53,106 bases of DNA from Motilimonas cestriensis (GCF_021295315.1 NZ_JAIMJA010000014.1:84475-137580); one strand, 5' to 3'; numbered from the stretch's first letter, positions 36,630-46,804 are shown. Numbers and translations: made by a program. Notes: generated from the sequence alone by a model not told the origin.

Positions 36630-37898
36630 ATGGAAATCATAAGCACTTACGGCACTACACTGGTCGTACTAGCGGCCGTTTTTGGCTTTTTTATGGCTTG
36701 GGGTATTGGTGCCAACGACGTGGCAAATGCCATGGGTACTTCAGTTGGCTCCAAAGCATTAACCATCAAACAAGCAGTCATCATTGCGATGATTTTCGAG
36801 TTTGCTGGCGCCTATTTAGCGGGTGGTGAGGTAACCTCGACCATTCGTAAAGGCATCATCGATTCGGCGGCGTTTGTCGAACACCCTGATTTACTGGTGT
36901 TTGGTATGATATCTGCGCTGCTAGCTGCAGGTTTGTGGCTACTTATCGCTTCTTACTGCGGTTGGCCTGTTTCTACCACCCATTCAATAATCGGTGCCAT
37001 TGTTGGTTTCGCCGCGGTAGGCGTAAGCCCAGACATCGTATCTTGGGGCAAGGTAGGGGGTATTGTTGGCAGCTGGATAGTCACACCGCTAATAGCTGGC
37101 TTAATTGCCTACGCTATCTTTATGAGCGCGCAAAGACTTATCTTCAATACCGACGATCCACTACGAAACGCCAAGCGCTATGTGCCGCTATACATGTTTT
37201 TAGCTGGCTTTATGATGTCACTTGTGACTATCAAAAAAGGCTTGAAACACGTTGGTCTGCACTTTGATACCCTTGAAGCATACGGCCTTGCAATTATCGT
37301 TGGTGGTATCGTTGCCTTAGTGGGTAAATACTTTATTAGCCGCATTAAAATCGACCCCAAGGCCGATAAAAAAATGCACTACACCAATGTTGAGAAAGTA
37401 TTTGCTATCTTAATGATTATTACCGCTTGTGCCATGGCCTTTGCCCACGGTTCAAACGATGTCGCCAACGCAATTGGTCCATTAGCCGCAGTAGTGAGCA
37501 TTGTTGCTAACAATGGTGAAATTGCCGGTAAAGCAACACTAGCTTGGTGGATTTTGCCACTGGGTGGTATCGGTATCGTGCTCGGTTTGGCTATTTTTGG
37601 TAAACGTGTCATCGCCACTATTGGTAACGGCATTACCCATTTAACCCCAAGCCGTGGCTTTGCAGCTGAGTTGGCTGCGGCCACCACCGTTGTTATCGCT
37701 TCTGGTACTGGCTTACCTATCTCGACCACACAAACATTAGTGGGTGCTGTCTTAGGTGTCGGGATGGCACGTGGTATCGCCGCACTGAACCTAGGCGTGG
37801 TTCGCAGCATCGTGGTTTCTTGGGTTATTACCTTACCTATTGGCGCCTTGCTGTCTATTATGTTCTTCTACATGTTACGCGGCATGTTTATCGCCTAA
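36630..37898 (+). CDS. pitA: inorganic phosphate transporter, PiT family
   Basis: A 422-residue inner-membrane protein with about 10-11 segments. The duplicated PiT signature is clear: GANDVANAMGTSVGS near the N-terminus and GSNDVANAIGPLAAV in the C-terminal half. Repeated PVSTTHSIIGA and PISTTQTLVGA complete the inverted repeat. Role: low-affinity phosphate (metal phosphate) symport with H+. It is cotranscribed with the PhoU-like protein and ends at a strong terminator. The symbol is by family; it could equally be called pit. Confidence 0.93.
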   Translation: MEIISTYGTTLVVLAAVFGFFMAWGIGANDVANAMGTSVGSKALTIKQAVIIAMIFEFAGAYLAGGEVTSTIRKGIIDSAAFVEHPDLLVFGMISALLAAGLWLLIASYCGWPVSTTHSIIGAIVGFAAVGVSPDIVSWGKVGGIVGSWIVTPLIAGLIAYAIFMSAQRLIFNTDDPLRNAKRYVPLYMFLAGFMMSLVTIKKGLKHVGLHFDTLEAYGLAIIVGGIVALVGKYFISRIKIDPKADKKMHYTNVEKVFAILMIITACAMAFAHGSNDVANAIGPLAAVVSIVANNGEIAGKATLAWWILPLGGIGIVLGLAIFGKRVIATIGNGITHLTPSRGFAAELAAATTVVIASGTGLPISTTQTLVGAVLGVGMARGIAALNLGVVRSIVVSWVITLPIGALLSIMFFYMLRGMFIA

Positions 37899-37915
37899 CG
37901 GTTTAGAGCATTATT

Positions 37916-37940
37916 AAAGCGCCTGCGGGCGCTTTTTTGT
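37916..37940 (+). terminator. intrinsic terminator of the pit operon
   Basis: AAAGCGCC and GGCGCTTT pair around TGCG, followed by a T-tract, 18 bases after the stop codon. Confidence 0.92.
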
Positions 37941-38064
37941 TTATCCGAAAAAAATATAAAAAACAATGAGAATAAATAGCCAGTTTCCACCCTTTCGACT
38001 TGTCATCATGGCTTAAATTCTTAAACTTGTTATTAACTCCTTTTGTAACGGTGAGAGCCAATAC

Positions 38065-38676
38065 GTGAAATTAATCATCACTTTATTAAGTATTTTTTCT
38101 TTGTCTGCCATAGCGCCAGTGCAAGCTGCCGAACGCTATATCGACGACAATCTTTTTATCTACATTCATTCCGGCCCGAGCACGCAGTTTCGTATCATGG
38201 GTAGCGTTAATGCGGGCACCCCCGTTGATGTAAAACAATGGGATAAAGAAGCGGGTTTTGCTCAAATCGAAGACGATCGCGGCAGAGTTGGCTGGGTGGA
38301 TGCCAATTACATCAGCGAAACCCCACCCGCCTTAACTCAGCTGCCTCTAGTACAACAAGAGTTAGAAGAAACCAAACAAGTATTGGCTGAAATTGAACAA
38401 AGTAATAATCAAGTACTACTCGATAAAGCCCATACCATTGAAGAACAAGGTGTGCAGATTACTAACTTAATCGCCGAAAAAGATCTACTCACCCAAGAAA
38501 TCGACACCTTAAAACTGAGTAATGAAACCCTGCAAACTCGTTTAAATAATCAAAGTGAAGACGTACAAATGCAGTGGCTTATTCGTGGCGGAGCAGTATT
38601 AGGCGCAGGGATTTTTCTCGGTCTAATCATTCCTTTCTTACCGCGTAGAAGGAAGAAAGATCCACACTGGACCTAA
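38065..38676 (+). CDS. SH3-domain TIGR04211 family membrane protein (YgiM-like)
   Basis: A 203-residue protein with GTG start. A signal peptide (about 1-22, ending VQAA) is followed by a bacterial SH3 domain (about 24-85; YIHSGPSTQFRIMGSVNAG, GRVGWVDANYI), a coiled-coil (about 95-165) and a C-terminal membrane segment (LIRGGAVLGAGIFLGLIIPFL) with a basic tail RRRKK. This is the order of E. coli YgiM. It probably sits in the inner membrane with its SH3 domain facing the periplasm, perhaps binding cell wall. In many gammaproteobacteria the gene lies next to cca, as nearly here. Confidence 0.9.
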   Translation: MKLIITLLSIFSLSAIAPVQAAERYIDDNLFIYIHSGPSTQFRIMGSVNAGTPVDVKQWDKEAGFAQIEDDRGRVGWVDANYISETPPALTQLPLVQQELEETKQVLAEIEQSNNQVLLDKAHTIEEQGVQITNLIAEKDLLTQEIDTLKLSNETLQTRLNNQSEDVQMQWLIRGGAVLGAGIFLGLIIPFLPRRRKKDPHWT

Positions 38677-38691
38677 GGGTTATTTAAAGTA

Positions 38692-38718
38692 AAAAAGCGG
38701 CTATCTAAGCCGCTTTTT
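38692..38718. terminator. bidirectional intrinsic terminator
   Basis: AAAAAGCGGC and GCCGCTTTTT pair around a 7-base loop. The A and T tracts make it work in both directions, between the converging SH3 and gspB genes. Confidence 0.9.
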
Positions 38719-38773
38719 ACTTTTCAAAACTATTGATTATTGATTATTATGACACTGCGTTTTCGCCTACCCC

Positions 38774-39760
38774 TTAATACCCTTTCCAATCTTGCATTGA
38801 GACAATACTGAAACTTTGATTGTCGTAACGCATAATCACATCATCAGGACGAATTTCTAATAAGGTCAGCTCAGGTATAAACACACTGTCTCCTTCCTTA
38901 AATTCCGTGCCGTTAAATCGCACCGAGCGCTTCTCAACTAAGCTTGAATAAACATGAGAGTTATAAGCAAAAGGTGGAATGTTAGCTTGAATGTCTTTTG
39001 GTAAATTACCAACCGGAATCGCAGGTGCTGGCGGTTTCGGTAGCTCTGCTGGCAGCGGCGTATCTGCAGTAAGAGCACGTTTAAATTTCTCCGCCATCGT
39101 ATCTGACACGTCAGAATAATCCATGCCGTTCGTTTCTTTAGCTGGTTGCTCTGGCGCCTCGGGTTCAGCGCCCAAAGCTAAGCGGATTTTTGCTGCAAGC
39201 GCTGGTGAAGTGTTAGATAAATCTAAATCCGCTAGGGGATCATCTTGCGCTTTATTGCTTGTTTGTTGCTGGATTTTTTCAACGGGTGCCCGCGACTTTT
39301 GGCTACTTACGTAGACTGGCAAGGGCACTGTTTTGAACTCTTTTGCTGGCAAAAACTCGATATCACTTTTCGCCTCTTGTGCGGCAACCGTTTCTTGCGC
39401 TTGTAACACTTGCACCGTTTCCAATAGAGGAGCGCTTTGCTCCACAACGGCTGTGCTAGTAACCATTTCGTCAATCGAAGCGGGCTTAGCCTTGACGGTT
39501 GCAGGGACTCTTGCCCCTTGCACCGGAATAAGATCTTGCACCGCTGCAGCCGCAACCGGTGTTGACGGACTGAAATACCAAAAGAGGCCACCACACACTA
39601 AACTTGTACTCAACACAGCAATCGCTATATAGGGCCAAACGGGGGCTGTCGTCTCTTCAGCAACCGGATATTGATAGTGGTTACTGGCAAGAGATTGCGT
39701 TGGAATTTTAGTATTGCGCAACTCTTCAGATTTTTTTAGCGCGTTGAGGATAGTTGACAT
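38774..39760 (-). CDS. gspB: type II secretion assembly protein GspB
   Basis: A 328-residue protein. The N-terminus MSTILNALKKSEELRNTK and a single membrane segment (about 42-65) are typical of GspB. A long alanine/proline-rich linker leads to the C-terminal periplasmic domain (about 260-328; SSLVEKRSVRFNGTEFKEGD, LLEIRPDDVIMRYDNQSF), the T2SB domain. Role: with GspA it inserts the secretin GspD ring in the peptidoglycan and outer membrane. The start codon lies 1 base after the gspA stop, so translation is coupled. The other gsp genes are not in the window. Confidence 0.92.
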   Translation of the reverse strand: MSTILNALKKSEELRNTKIPTQSLASNHYQYPVAEETTAPVWPYIAIAVLSTSLVCGGLFWYFSPSTPVAAAAVQDLIPVQGARVPATVKAKPASIDEMVTSTAVVEQSAPLLETVQVLQAQETVAAQEAKSDIEFLPAKEFKTVPLPVYVSSQKSRAPVEKIQQQTSNKAQDDPLADLDLSNTSPALAAKIRLALGAEPEAPEQPAKETNGMDYSDVSDTMAEKFKRALTADTPLPAELPKPPAPAIPVGNLPKDIQANIPPFAYNSHVYSSLVEKRSVRFNGTEFKEGDSVFIPELTLLEIRPDDVIMRYDNQSFSIVSMQDWKGY

Positions 39761-39761
39761 C

Positions 39762-41555
39762 TTATCCCTCGACCTTAAGTTTCGGCATCGTATTATTCAC
39801 CGCTAAGTTCAGCCTAAGAATAGTTTGTACACCAGCTATTCCATCTGTTTTAAGGTGATGCTCATCTTGAAAGCGCATCACCCTATCTTGTAGTTCATAA
39901 TCAAATTCACGCGCATTGCGCATAGCATGGCCTAACACACTCGCTAAGCTATCATCCAACCACTGCACTGCCGCCCCTCGAGTACCAAAACCAATGGCTT
40001 TTTCATAACCGGTTGGCGCTTGCCAGAACAAGGTATATGAGCCACTCCAATGGGCGTTAAACCACGACTCACTTACCTTAACCCGGCGCGTATTAATCAA
40101 TAATTCAAAACCTTTTTCATCACGCGCGATCAAGGTGGCAAAGTAGATATCGTTGCGCTTATCAAACATTTTAACCACCGCGGGGTGATTCATCTCTTTT
40201 AAAGTGCGAATGCTGCCACTATCATTTAAACAATGTAAGCCCGCCGCTCTAGCGCGTTCGCAGGTTGCCTGCTGCAACGGTACTTCGTAGCCCCACACTT
40301 TATACAGGTTCTGCATCGCGGCTTCTGGCTCACGGCTATCCACCACTACTTTTTCTAATCGGCGCTGAATCTTTAAGTCATTTGGTGTTTGATCAACGTC
40401 CACTTTAGCGGTTTTTGTTGCCGTAGCCGTTTCAGGCACTTTGCTAATAGTGCTATTTGCCGTTACCACCTGAGTAGGCTCAATATCAGCGTCAAGGTCT
40501 AAGTCTGGCTCAGCGGCTTGTGCTTTTAATTGCCCTTGCGCTAATGCTTGCGCGACCACATCATCAACATTTTCAATTAATTCTGGGGCTGGGCTGATTT
40601 CACCCGTCACCACCGCCAGTAACTCATCATCACTGACATTGGCAGGGCCAGACATGTAAGGCAGTGTTAATACACCCAGTAAAACAGCCGACAGCGCAAT
40701 GGCGCCATAAATAAATGGCCGTGCGTTCAAACTTTCTACCGCGCCATCGCCACGCACTTCATTGGCAACAGACTTGATCAATAGCGGCGTAATAGTGTGA
40801 TCACTATTGGCAAACGCAGCCAAAAGAGCACGGTCACAAATCAAATTGATCAGCCGCGGCACACCGCCACTTTGACGGTGAATTTCTTTGAGACTGGATT
40901 TACTAAAAATGGGTAACTGACAACCCGCCACTTGCAAGCGGTGGCGAATGTAATTACACACTTCGATCATATTCAGTGGCAACAAATGATAACGCGCGGT
41001 GATCCGCTGCGCTAATTGGCGCAATTCATCTTTTTTCAGCAGTTGTTGCAGCTCAGGCTGACCTATCAAAATAATTTGTAATAGTTTTTTGCGGTCAGTT
41101 TCGAGGTTAGTTAGCAACCTAAGCTGCTCTAATACATTGGGGTTAAGTAACTGAGCCTCGTCGATAAGTAGAACAGAGTTCATATTCTGCTGATGATTGC
41201 TAAGTAAAAAGGCCGCAATCACATCAAATAAGTGCTTTAAACTTGGCGATTTGCGATCGTATTCAATCGAAAACTCGTCACAAATCGTCGCCAGTAGCTC
41301 CAACTCAGTTAAGGCAGGGTTGAGTATAAACGCCAGCTCGGTACGCTCTGGTAGCTCTTGTAGCAAAGATCGACATACCGTGGTTTTACCGGTGCCAACT
41401 TCGCCCGTTAGCAAAATAAACCCGCCACCGCCGCCATTTAATCCATACATTAAATGCGCTAGCGCTTCTTTATGCCGATCACTTAAATATAGGTAATCAG
41501 GGTCAGGGGCGATTGAAAAGGGACTTTCTCTTAATCCAAAAAACTCTGTGTACAT
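39762..41555 (-). CDS. gspA: type II secretion ATPase-like protein GspA (ExeA)
   Basis: A 597-residue protein. The family start MYTEFFGLRESPFSIAPDP is followed by a Walker A (GEVGTGKTT, about 51-59), a Walker B (SVLLIDEAQLL, about 129-139) and the sensor region of an AAA ATPase. One membrane segment (about 280-300) leads to a periplasmic part whose end (about 560-590; RVMRFQDEHHLKTDGIAGVQ) is a peptidoglycan-binding domain. Two cysteines at CERARAAGLHC (about 432-442) are probably a disulfide. Role: energises GspB/GspD assembly in the cell wall. Confidence 0.93.
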   Translation of the reverse strand: MYTEFFGLRESPFSIAPDPDYLYLSDRHKEALAHLMYGLNGGGGGFILLTGEVGTGKTTVCRSLLQELPERTELAFILNPALTELELLATICDEFSIEYDRKSPSLKHLFDVIAAFLLSNHQQNMNSVLLIDEAQLLNPNVLEQLRLLTNLETDRKKLLQIILIGQPELQQLLKKDELRQLAQRITARYHLLPLNMIEVCNYIRHRLQVAGCQLPIFSKSSLKEIHRQSGGVPRLINLICDRALLAAFANSDHTITPLLIKSVANEVRGDGAVESLNARPFIYGAIALSAVLLGVLTLPYMSGPANVSDDELLAVVTGEISPAPELIENVDDVVAQALAQGQLKAQAAEPDLDLDADIEPTQVVTANSTISKVPETATATKTAKVDVDQTPNDLKIQRRLEKVVVDSREPEAAMQNLYKVWGYEVPLQQATCERARAAGLHCLNDSGSIRTLKEMNHPAVVKMFDKRNDIYFATLIARDEKGFELLINTRRVKVSESWFNAHWSGSYTLFWQAPTGYEKAIGFGTRGAAVQWLDDSLASVLGHAMRNAREFDYELQDRVMRFQDEHHLKTDGIAGVQTILRLNLAVNNTMPKLKVEG

Positions 41556-41789
41556 AGTCTAACTGCATCCATCCAGTGGACGCCCACTATAGCAGAGAGC
41601 ATGATTTTACCAAAACTAAGCAGCCAGAGAATTTCAGTTTTGCGCAGAGACGCATATCTTTTCCGACTGCTCCTCGAGCTTGAGGTAGGAAAAAGAAAAA
41701 AATCACGTTTGCAGTGATAAAAAGTAATCTAAATACACCAAGCTAACCTAACTAACTTAAGACTTGTGCTCATCTTAAGCACTATTGGG

Positions 41790-41795
41790 TATAAT
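41790..41795 (+). promoter_or_regulatory. -10 box upstream of cca
   Basis: A perfect TATAAT 28 bases before the start codon. No good -35 at normal spacing; TTGTGC lies 20 bases upstream. Confidence 0.4.
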
Positions 41796-41823
41796 CAGAG
41801 AACGTGAGTAATGAGGATTGGTT

Positions 41824-43062
41824 GTGCAAATATATCTTGTTGGCGGCGCAGTTCGCGATAGCCTTTTGAAATTAAATATAAAAGACCGAGATTACGTGGT
41901 AGTGGGTGCCACTCCAGAGCAAATGATCGCGTCTGGCTATCAGCAAGTGGGTAAAGACTTTCCGGTATTTTTGCACCCAAAAACCAAGCAAGAATACGCC
42001 CTTGCTCGCACCGAGCGCAAAACCGGCTCAGGTTACACAGGTTTTGCCTGCTACTTCGCGCAAGATGTTACTTTAGAACAAGATTTACTGCGCCGTGATT
42101 TAACTATCAATGCCATGGCGCAAGATGAGAACGGCCAAATTCATGACCCGTATAACGGCCAAAGAGATCTTAATAACAAAGTTTTACGCCATATTTCCCC
42201 GGCGTTTGCCGAAGATCCACTGCGAGTGCTGCGCGTGGCGCGCTTTGCTGCCCGTTATCATAAATTAGGCTTTACCATTGCACCCGAAACCTTAACCTTA
42301 ATGACGCAGCTAAGCCGCAACGGCGAGCTTGAACACCTTACGCCAGAGCGCGTCTGGCAAGAAATGTCAGGAGCCCTCCTCAGCGACTCACCGCAAGTAT
42401 TCTTTCAAGTATTAAAAGACTGCCAAGCCTTGCCTACCTTACTGCCAGAGCTTAATAACTTATTCGGCGTGCCTGGCCCTAAGAGGTGGCACCCAGAAAT
42501 AGACACCGGCGTACACACGTTAATGGTGATAGAGCAAGCAGCCTTACTCTCTCAAGATTTAGAAGTGCGCTTTAGCGCCCTCTGCCACGACTTTGGCAAA
42601 GCATTGACCGACCCTGACTTATGGCCCAGCCATAAGCATCATGGCATTAAGGGATTAGCGGTGATTAAAGCCATGTGTCAGCGCTGTAAAGTGCCCAATG
42701 AATGTCGCGATTTAGCATTAATCATGAGCCAAGTGCATGGCACCGTACACCGCGCGTTTGACTTAACCGCGGAGCAAATACTCGAGCTATTAGATCAAGC
42801 TGACGCGTGGCGAAAACCACAACGATTTGAGCAGCTGCTGCTTACCTGTAAAGCAGATTTAACCGGAAGATTAGGCTTTGAGGACAAACCCTACGCCGAA
42901 GCTGATTACTTATTTGAAGCCTATCAAACGGCCCAACAAGTGGATGTAAAGCCAATTATGGCGGCGGGATTTAAAGGCCTAGAGATTAAACAACAATTAA
43001 GTAAAGAGCGCATTCAAGCCCTGAATAGCTTTATCACGCAAAGTAAGCAGAATGAGCGCTAA
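41824..43062 (+). CDS. cca: CCA-adding tRNA nucleotidyltransferase
   Basis: Start GTG at 41824 with GAGG 7 bases upstream gives [12 protein letters not shown], the canonical beginning of gammaproteobacterial Cca; an in-frame TTG two codons earlier is unlikely. The protein has 412 residues. The nucleotidyltransferase motif GGAVRD and metal aspartates (DRDYVVVG) lie in the first 30 residues. [10 protein letters not shown] and [16 protein letters not shown] are the template-forming motifs. The C-terminal HD domain has the CHDFGKA motif (phosphohydrolase) and HKHHGIKG. Role: adds or repairs the tRNA 3' CCA end. Confidence 0.95.
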   Translation: MQIYLVGGAVRDSLLKLNIKDRDYVVVGATPEQMIASGYQQVGKDFPVFLHPKTKQEYALARTERKTGSGYTGFACYFAQDVTLEQDLLRRDLTINAMAQDENGQIHDPYNGQRDLNNKVLRHISPAFAEDPLRVLRVARFAARYHKLGFTIAPETLTLMTQLSRNGELEHLTPERVWQEMSGALLSDSPQVFFQVLKDCQALPTLLPELNNLFGVPGPKRWHPEIDTGVHTLMVIEQAALLSQDLEVRFSALCHDFGKALTDPDLWPSHKHHGIKGLAVIKAMCQRCKVPNECRDLALIMSQVHGTVHRAFDLTAEQILELLDQADAWRKPQRFEQLLLTCKADLTGRLGFEDKPYAEADYLFEAYQTAQQVDVKPIMAAGFKGLEIKQQLSKERIQALNSFITQSKQNER

Positions 43063-43113
43063 GTGGCGTCAATCTGAACAACAAAGCTTAGCTTAGATAA
43101 CCATTGCCAAAAT

Positions 43114-43137
43114 GCGCTAGTCAGCTGGGACTAGCGC
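43114..43137 (-). terminator. possible terminator hairpin downstream of uppP
   Basis: GCGCTAGTC and GACTAGCGC form a perfect 9-base stem around a 6-base loop. On the minus strand it is followed by ATTTTGG, a short T-run; on the plus strand there is none. It lies beyond the palindromic element at 43145. Confidence 0.45.
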
Positions 43138-43144
43138 CCACATC

Positions 43145-43198
43145 TACACAATCAACTTGAAGATACATGTTTCAAGCATATCCAGGTTGATTGGGTAT
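43145..43198. repeat. complete copy of dispersed palindromic repeat
   Basis: The core AATCAACTTGAAGATACATG through CCAGGTTGATTGGGTAT matches the 22042 element with few changes. It ends two bases from the uppP stop codon, so it lies in the 3' untranslated part of the folB-folK-uppP transcript. Confidence 0.85.
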
Positions 43199-43200
43199 GA

Positions 43201-43998
43201 CTAAGACAACACCACAAACAGTGCCACACCTAAACATAAGCGGTAAATCACAAAAGGTAACATACCCATACGTTCAATGACTTTCAAAAAGAAAGTGATA
43301 CAGATAAGCGCACTGAAGTAAGCCAATACTGCGCCAACCGTCATTGAAAACCAATCAACCGCTTCACCCGATACCGCCAGCTTCAAGGTTAAATAACTGC
43401 CCGCTAAAAAGATCAATGGAATAGATAACAAGAATGAAAAACGCGCAGCAGCTTGACGTGTCATGCCTAAAAATAAGCCTGCAGTCATCGTAATACCTGA
43501 GCGAGAAGTACCCGGGATCAGGGCGACAGCTTGCGCAAAACCAATGATAAGCACTGTTTTCCAACCTAATTGGTATTCGGTAACTTGTTGTTTCGCCATG
43601 CGATCGGCAAACCATAACAACAAACCGAATACGATAGTGGTAGTGGCAATGACATAACCACTGCGTAAATACGTTTCAATAAACTCTTTGCCGAGCAAAC
43701 CAAACAAACCCGCAGGAATTGTGCCTAAGATAATCCACCACGCCAATTTGCTGTCTTGGTTATGCTGTTTTTTTAACACAGAGCCGGTCCAAGCCACCGC
43801 CATGGTGCTTACTTCACGGCGAAAGTATTGCACCACCGCGATCAAGGTACCAACATGCACCGCCACATCGAACGCTAAACCTTGGTCATGCCAACCCAAA
43901 ATTTGCGAAGGTAAAATTAAATGCGCAGAGCTAGAGATAGGTAAAAATTCAGTTAGGCCCTGGACGATTGCCAGAACCATGATTTCAAGCATGGTCAT
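43201..43998 (-). CDS. uppP: undecaprenyl-diphosphatase UppP (BacA)
   Basis: A 265-residue inner-membrane protein with about 8 segments. The two conserved motifs are present: [17 protein letters not shown] (about 14-30) and [18 protein letters not shown] (about 161-178). Role: dephosphorylates undecaprenyl pyrophosphate, recycling the lipid carrier of cell wall synthesis; also gives bacitracin tolerance. It starts 1 base after the folK stop, as part of the folB-folK-uppP operon. Confidence 0.96.
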   Translation of the reverse strand: MTMLEIMVLAIVQGLTEFLPISSSAHLILPSQILGWHDQGLAFDVAVHVGTLIAVVQYFRREVSTMAVAWTGSVLKKQHNQDSKLAWWIILGTIPAGLFGLLGKEFIETYLRSGYVIATTTIVFGLLLWFADRMAKQQVTEYQLGWKTVLIIGFAQAVALIPGTSRSGITMTAGLFLGMTRQAAARFSFLLSIPLIFLAGSYLTLKLAVSGEAVDWFSMTVGAVLAYFSALICITFFLKVIERMGMLPFVIYRLCLGVALFVVLS

Positions 43999-43999
43999 G

Positions 44000-44506
44000 C
44001 TAGTTTTTCCTTAACGAAGTATTCCAAATGAAAGGGATTTTGCACAAAGTTTGTGACGATTTATCATAAGCTTGCCAAAGAGATGCGTAACTTTGGCCTA
44101 ATACAGGATGAACCAGCTCTGGCGCTAATTCAGCCAATGGCCATAAAACAAAAGCATTGTGGGGAATTTCATCACGCGGCAGCTGCACGCCGTCATCGGT
44201 GATCAAATCATCATAAAGCAGTAAATCAAGATCTAAGGTTCGCGGCGAGAATTTGCGTGAATTAGGCTTTCGGCCATTGTCCACTTCAATGGCTTTTAGG
44301 TGTAAAGCCACTTGCTGAGCGCTGAGCTCGGTTTGTGCGCCCACCACTAAATTATAAAAAGCAGTGCCGTTAAAACCGACTGCTTCACTTTCAAATACAG
44401 AAGAAAGTGTTAACGGGCCAAATATAGCCGCCATGGCATCAATGCCCGCCTGAATATAGCGTTCTCGCTCAATATTGGAGCCAACACTGATATAAATCTG
44501 TGCCAT
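44000..44506 (-). CDS. folK: 6-hydroxymethyl-dihydropterin pyrophosphokinase FolK
   Basis: A 168-residue protein. Family motifs: [14 protein letters not shown] at the start, [12 protein letters not shown], then [17 protein letters not shown] (the pyrophosphokinase signature with catalytic aspartates) and [18 protein letters not shown]. Role: second pterin-activating step of folate synthesis, ATP-dependent. The start ATG overlaps the folB stop by one base (TAATG), so folB and folK are translationally coupled. Confidence 0.96.
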   Translation of the reverse strand: MAQIYISVGSNIERERYIQAGIDAMAAIFGPLTLSSVFESEAVGFNGTAFYNLVVGAQTELSAQQVALHLKAIEVDNGRKPNSRKFSPRTLDLDLLLYDDLITDDGVQLPRDEIPHNAFVLWPLAELAPELVHPVLGQSYASLWQAYDKSSQTLCKIPFIWNTSLRKN

Positions 44507-44889
44507 TACCCTAGATTGCCTTGCGCAGACGAGCCATAAAAGTCACCGCGGGTAATCTGCACACCGACATTTGCCGCCATCACTACCGCGCCCGGCTTGC
44601 TCAAGGTAAGCTGCAAACCTGGCACATTAAATTCATCTAAAATCAGCGCCGCGACACGCTCGGCCATGGTTTCAAGTAACTCAAAAACATTGTTCTGAGC
44701 ATACTCCACCACGCGTTGTGATAGCACCGCATAATCTAACGCTAAATTAATATCATCCGTGGCGGCCGCAGGGCGATTATCAAAGGCTAAAACCAGGTCA
44801 AATACCAGCTTCTGCTTAATGGTTTTCTCCCATTCATAAACCCCAATGGTAGATAAGACTTCAAGTGAGTTAATAAATACGCGATCCAT
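44506..44889 (-). CDS. folB: dihydroneopterin aldolase FolB
   Basis: The ATG at 44889 has AGGA 6 bases upstream and gives MDRVFINSLEVLSTIGVYEW, matching E. coli FolB; the longer in-frame start (44943) adds an unrelated leader. From 44889 the protein has 127 residues. LSKPGAVVMAANVGVQITR near the end is the family's conserved C-terminal strand. Role: makes 6-hydroxymethyl-dihydropterin in folate synthesis. First gene of folB-folK-uppP; divergent from plsY. Confidence 0.94.
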   Translation of the reverse strand: MDRVFINSLEVLSTIGVYEWEKTIKQKLVFDLVLAFDNRPAAATDDINLALDYAVLSQRVVEYAQNNVFELLETMAERVAALILDEFNVPGLQLTLSKPGAVVMAANVGVQITRGDFYGSSAQGNLG

Positions 44890-45021
44890 TTGCATTCCTG
44901 ATATGGTTGATATTTTTGCCCAGTTAGGGCTACCGCCGTCCAATAATTAAGCGTATTATCGGTAAGCAATAAAAAGAGCGGCGATAATAGCGCAAAAGCA
45001 GACAAGGAAAAACAGCAATTT

Positions 45022-45669
45022 ATGACTGCCACTGTCATTATTTTTATTTTTTTAGCCTACTTGATAGGCTCAGTCTCCAGTGCAGTGTTGATCTGTCGCT
45101 TGAAAAAACTCCCCGATCCCCGCGTTCACGGCTCAAATAATCCCGGTACCACCAACGTACTCAGACTCGGCGGGCCACAAGCCGCAGCTTGGGTATTACT
45201 TGCTGATTTATTAAAAGGCACGATTCCCGTTTACTGCGCCTACTGGGCGGGATTTGAACCGGTTTACATCGGCTTAGTCGGCGTTGCGGCCTGCTTGGGT
45301 CACATCTATCCGATCTTTTTTCATTTTAAGGGCGGCAAAGCCGTCGCCACCTCAATGGGTGCCATGTTGCCTTTAGGTATGGATGTGGCGGGTTTATTGG
45401 TTGGCTGCTGGCTGTTAGTGGTTGCCCTTAGTGGCTACTCATCATTAGCCGCCATTATTACCGCCCTCGCCGCGCCAGTGTTTACCTACTTTATTAAACC
45501 GGAATATACCCTACCGGTATCCATGCTGGGCTGCTTAGTGATTCTTCGCCATCATGAAAACATTGCTCGTTTATACAACGGCACCGAGCTAAAAATTTGG
45601 CGTAAATTTTCCATGAATAAATCGCCAGATACAGACAAGCAAGATACAAAAAAGGATGCTCAAGAGTAA
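45022..45669 (+). CDS. plsY: glycerol-3-phosphate acyltransferase PlsY
   Basis: A 215-residue inner-membrane protein with about 5 segments. The three PlsY motifs are visible: [30 protein letters not shown] (glycerol-phosphate binding) and [11 protein letters not shown] (substrate loop, after [11 protein letters not shown]). Role: acylates glycerol-3-phosphate from acyl phosphate, the first step of phospholipid synthesis. Its divergent position against folB is the usual one in gammaproteobacteria. The C-terminus carries an extra charged tail ([15 protein letters not shown]), and the stop codon lies inside a terminator hairpin. Confidence 0.95.
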   Translation: MTATVIIFIFLAYLIGSVSSAVLICRLKKLPDPRVHGSNNPGTTNVLRLGGPQAAAWVLLADLLKGTIPVYCAYWAGFEPVYIGLVGVAACLGHIYPIFFHFKGGKAVATSMGAMLPLGMDVAGLLVGCWLLVVALSGYSSLAAIITALAAPVFTYFIKPEYTLPVSMLGCLVILRHHENIARLYNGTELKIWRKFSMNKSPDTDKQDTKKDAQE

Positions 45670-45693
45670 CTTAAGCATCCTTTAGCCTCTTTT
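45651..45693. terminator. terminator hairpin overlapping the plsY stop codon
   Basis: AAAGGATGCT pairs with AGCATCCTTT; the stem extends inward with one mismatch and the plsY stop lies in its loop. On the minus strand a T-run follows directly, making it a good tsaD terminator. On the plus strand the T-tract follows after TTTAGCCTC. Confidence 0.7.
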
Positions 45694-45714
45694 TTACAAA
45701 TCAGGTCAGCTTTC

Positions 45715-46734
45715 TTACTTCGTCAGAGGTTCAAGGGTATCAATTGGCCAACGTGGCTTAGCTGTAATACTTAACGACTCAAATTGCCCCGCTTTTAAAC
45801 GCTGCATCCCAGCATAAGCAATCATGGCGCCGTTATCGGTACAAAATTCAGGACGTGGATAATACACCCGGCCATTGCGCTTTTTCATCATCACTTCAAG
45901 TTGCTCACGCAATTGCTTGTTCGCGCTGACACCACCCGCTATTACCAATGATTTAAGACCCGTTTGGTCTAGTGCACGGCGGCATTTAATCCCTAAAGTA
46001 TCAATCACTGCATCTTGAAAGGCATAAGCAATATCGGCGCGAGTTTGCTCATCATCACCTTCGCTGTGAATGGTATTGGCGGCAAAGGTTTTTAAACCGC
46101 TAAAGCTAAAATCTAAACCCGGCTTGTCGGTCATCGGTCTTGGAAACTTAAAGCGACCAGGTGTGCCTTGTTCAGCTAATTTTGCCAATAAAGGCCCACC
46201 GGGATAATCCAGCCCCATTAATTTGGCTGTTTTATCAAAAGCTTCACCGGCAGCATCATCGACACTCTCACCTAAAATTTCATATTCACCAATGCCTTGC
46301 ACATTAACCATCATGCTATGACCACCGGAAACCAGCAGCGCAAGAAACGGAAACTCAGGATGATCATCTTCGAGCATTGGTGCTAATAAGTGGCCTTCCA
46401 TATGATGTACAGCAACAGCAGGCACGCCCCAAGCGTAGGCTAAACTACGACCAATCGTTGAACCCACTAACAGTGCACCAACTAATCCGGGACCAGCAGT
46501 AAATGCAATGCCATCAATATCCTCTTTGCTGCAGTTGGCCTCAGCCAAGGCTTCTTTTATCAAAGGAATGGTTTTTCTGACATGATCACGCGACGCTAAC
46601 TCAGGTACCACACCACCATAATCGGCATGTAACTTGACTTGGCTGTACAAACGATGAGCTAATAAGCCTTGCTCATCATCATAAATGGCCACACCGGTTT
46701 CATCACACGATGTCTCTAACCCTAAAATACGCAT
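45715..46734 (-). CDS. tsaD: tRNA threonylcarbamoyladenosine transferase TsaD
   Basis: A 339-residue protein of the usual length. The start [17 protein letters not shown] and the metal-binding HMEGH (H111, H115) are conserved. [31 protein letters not shown] and [13 protein letters not shown] complete the set. AGAGGAG lies before the ATG. Role: transfers the threonylcarbamoyl group to A37 of ANN-decoding tRNAs together with TsaB and TsaE. It is divergent from rpsU, the standard layout. Confidence 0.97.
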   Translation of the reverse strand: MRILGLETSCDETGVAIYDDEQGLLAHRLYSQVKLHADYGGVVPELASRDHVRKTIPLIKEALAEANCSKEDIDGIAFTAGPGLVGALLVGSTIGRSLAYAWGVPAVAVHHMEGHLLAPMLEDDHPEFPFLALLVSGGHSMMVNVQGIGEYEILGESVDDAAGEAFDKTAKLMGLDYPGGPLLAKLAEQGTPGRFKFPRPMTDKPGLDFSFSGLKTFAANTIHSEGDDEQTRADIAYAFQDAVIDTLGIKCRRALDQTGLKSLVIAGGVSANKQLREQLEVMMKKRNGRVYYPRPEFCTDNGAMIAYAGMQRLKAGQFESLSITAKPRWPIDTLEPLTK

Positions 46735-46804
46735 ATTGACTCCTCTGAAAGCGCGGCTAGTTTAACTATTATCAGCTTTTTTCACCAGAGACAATTAAAC
46801 GGGG

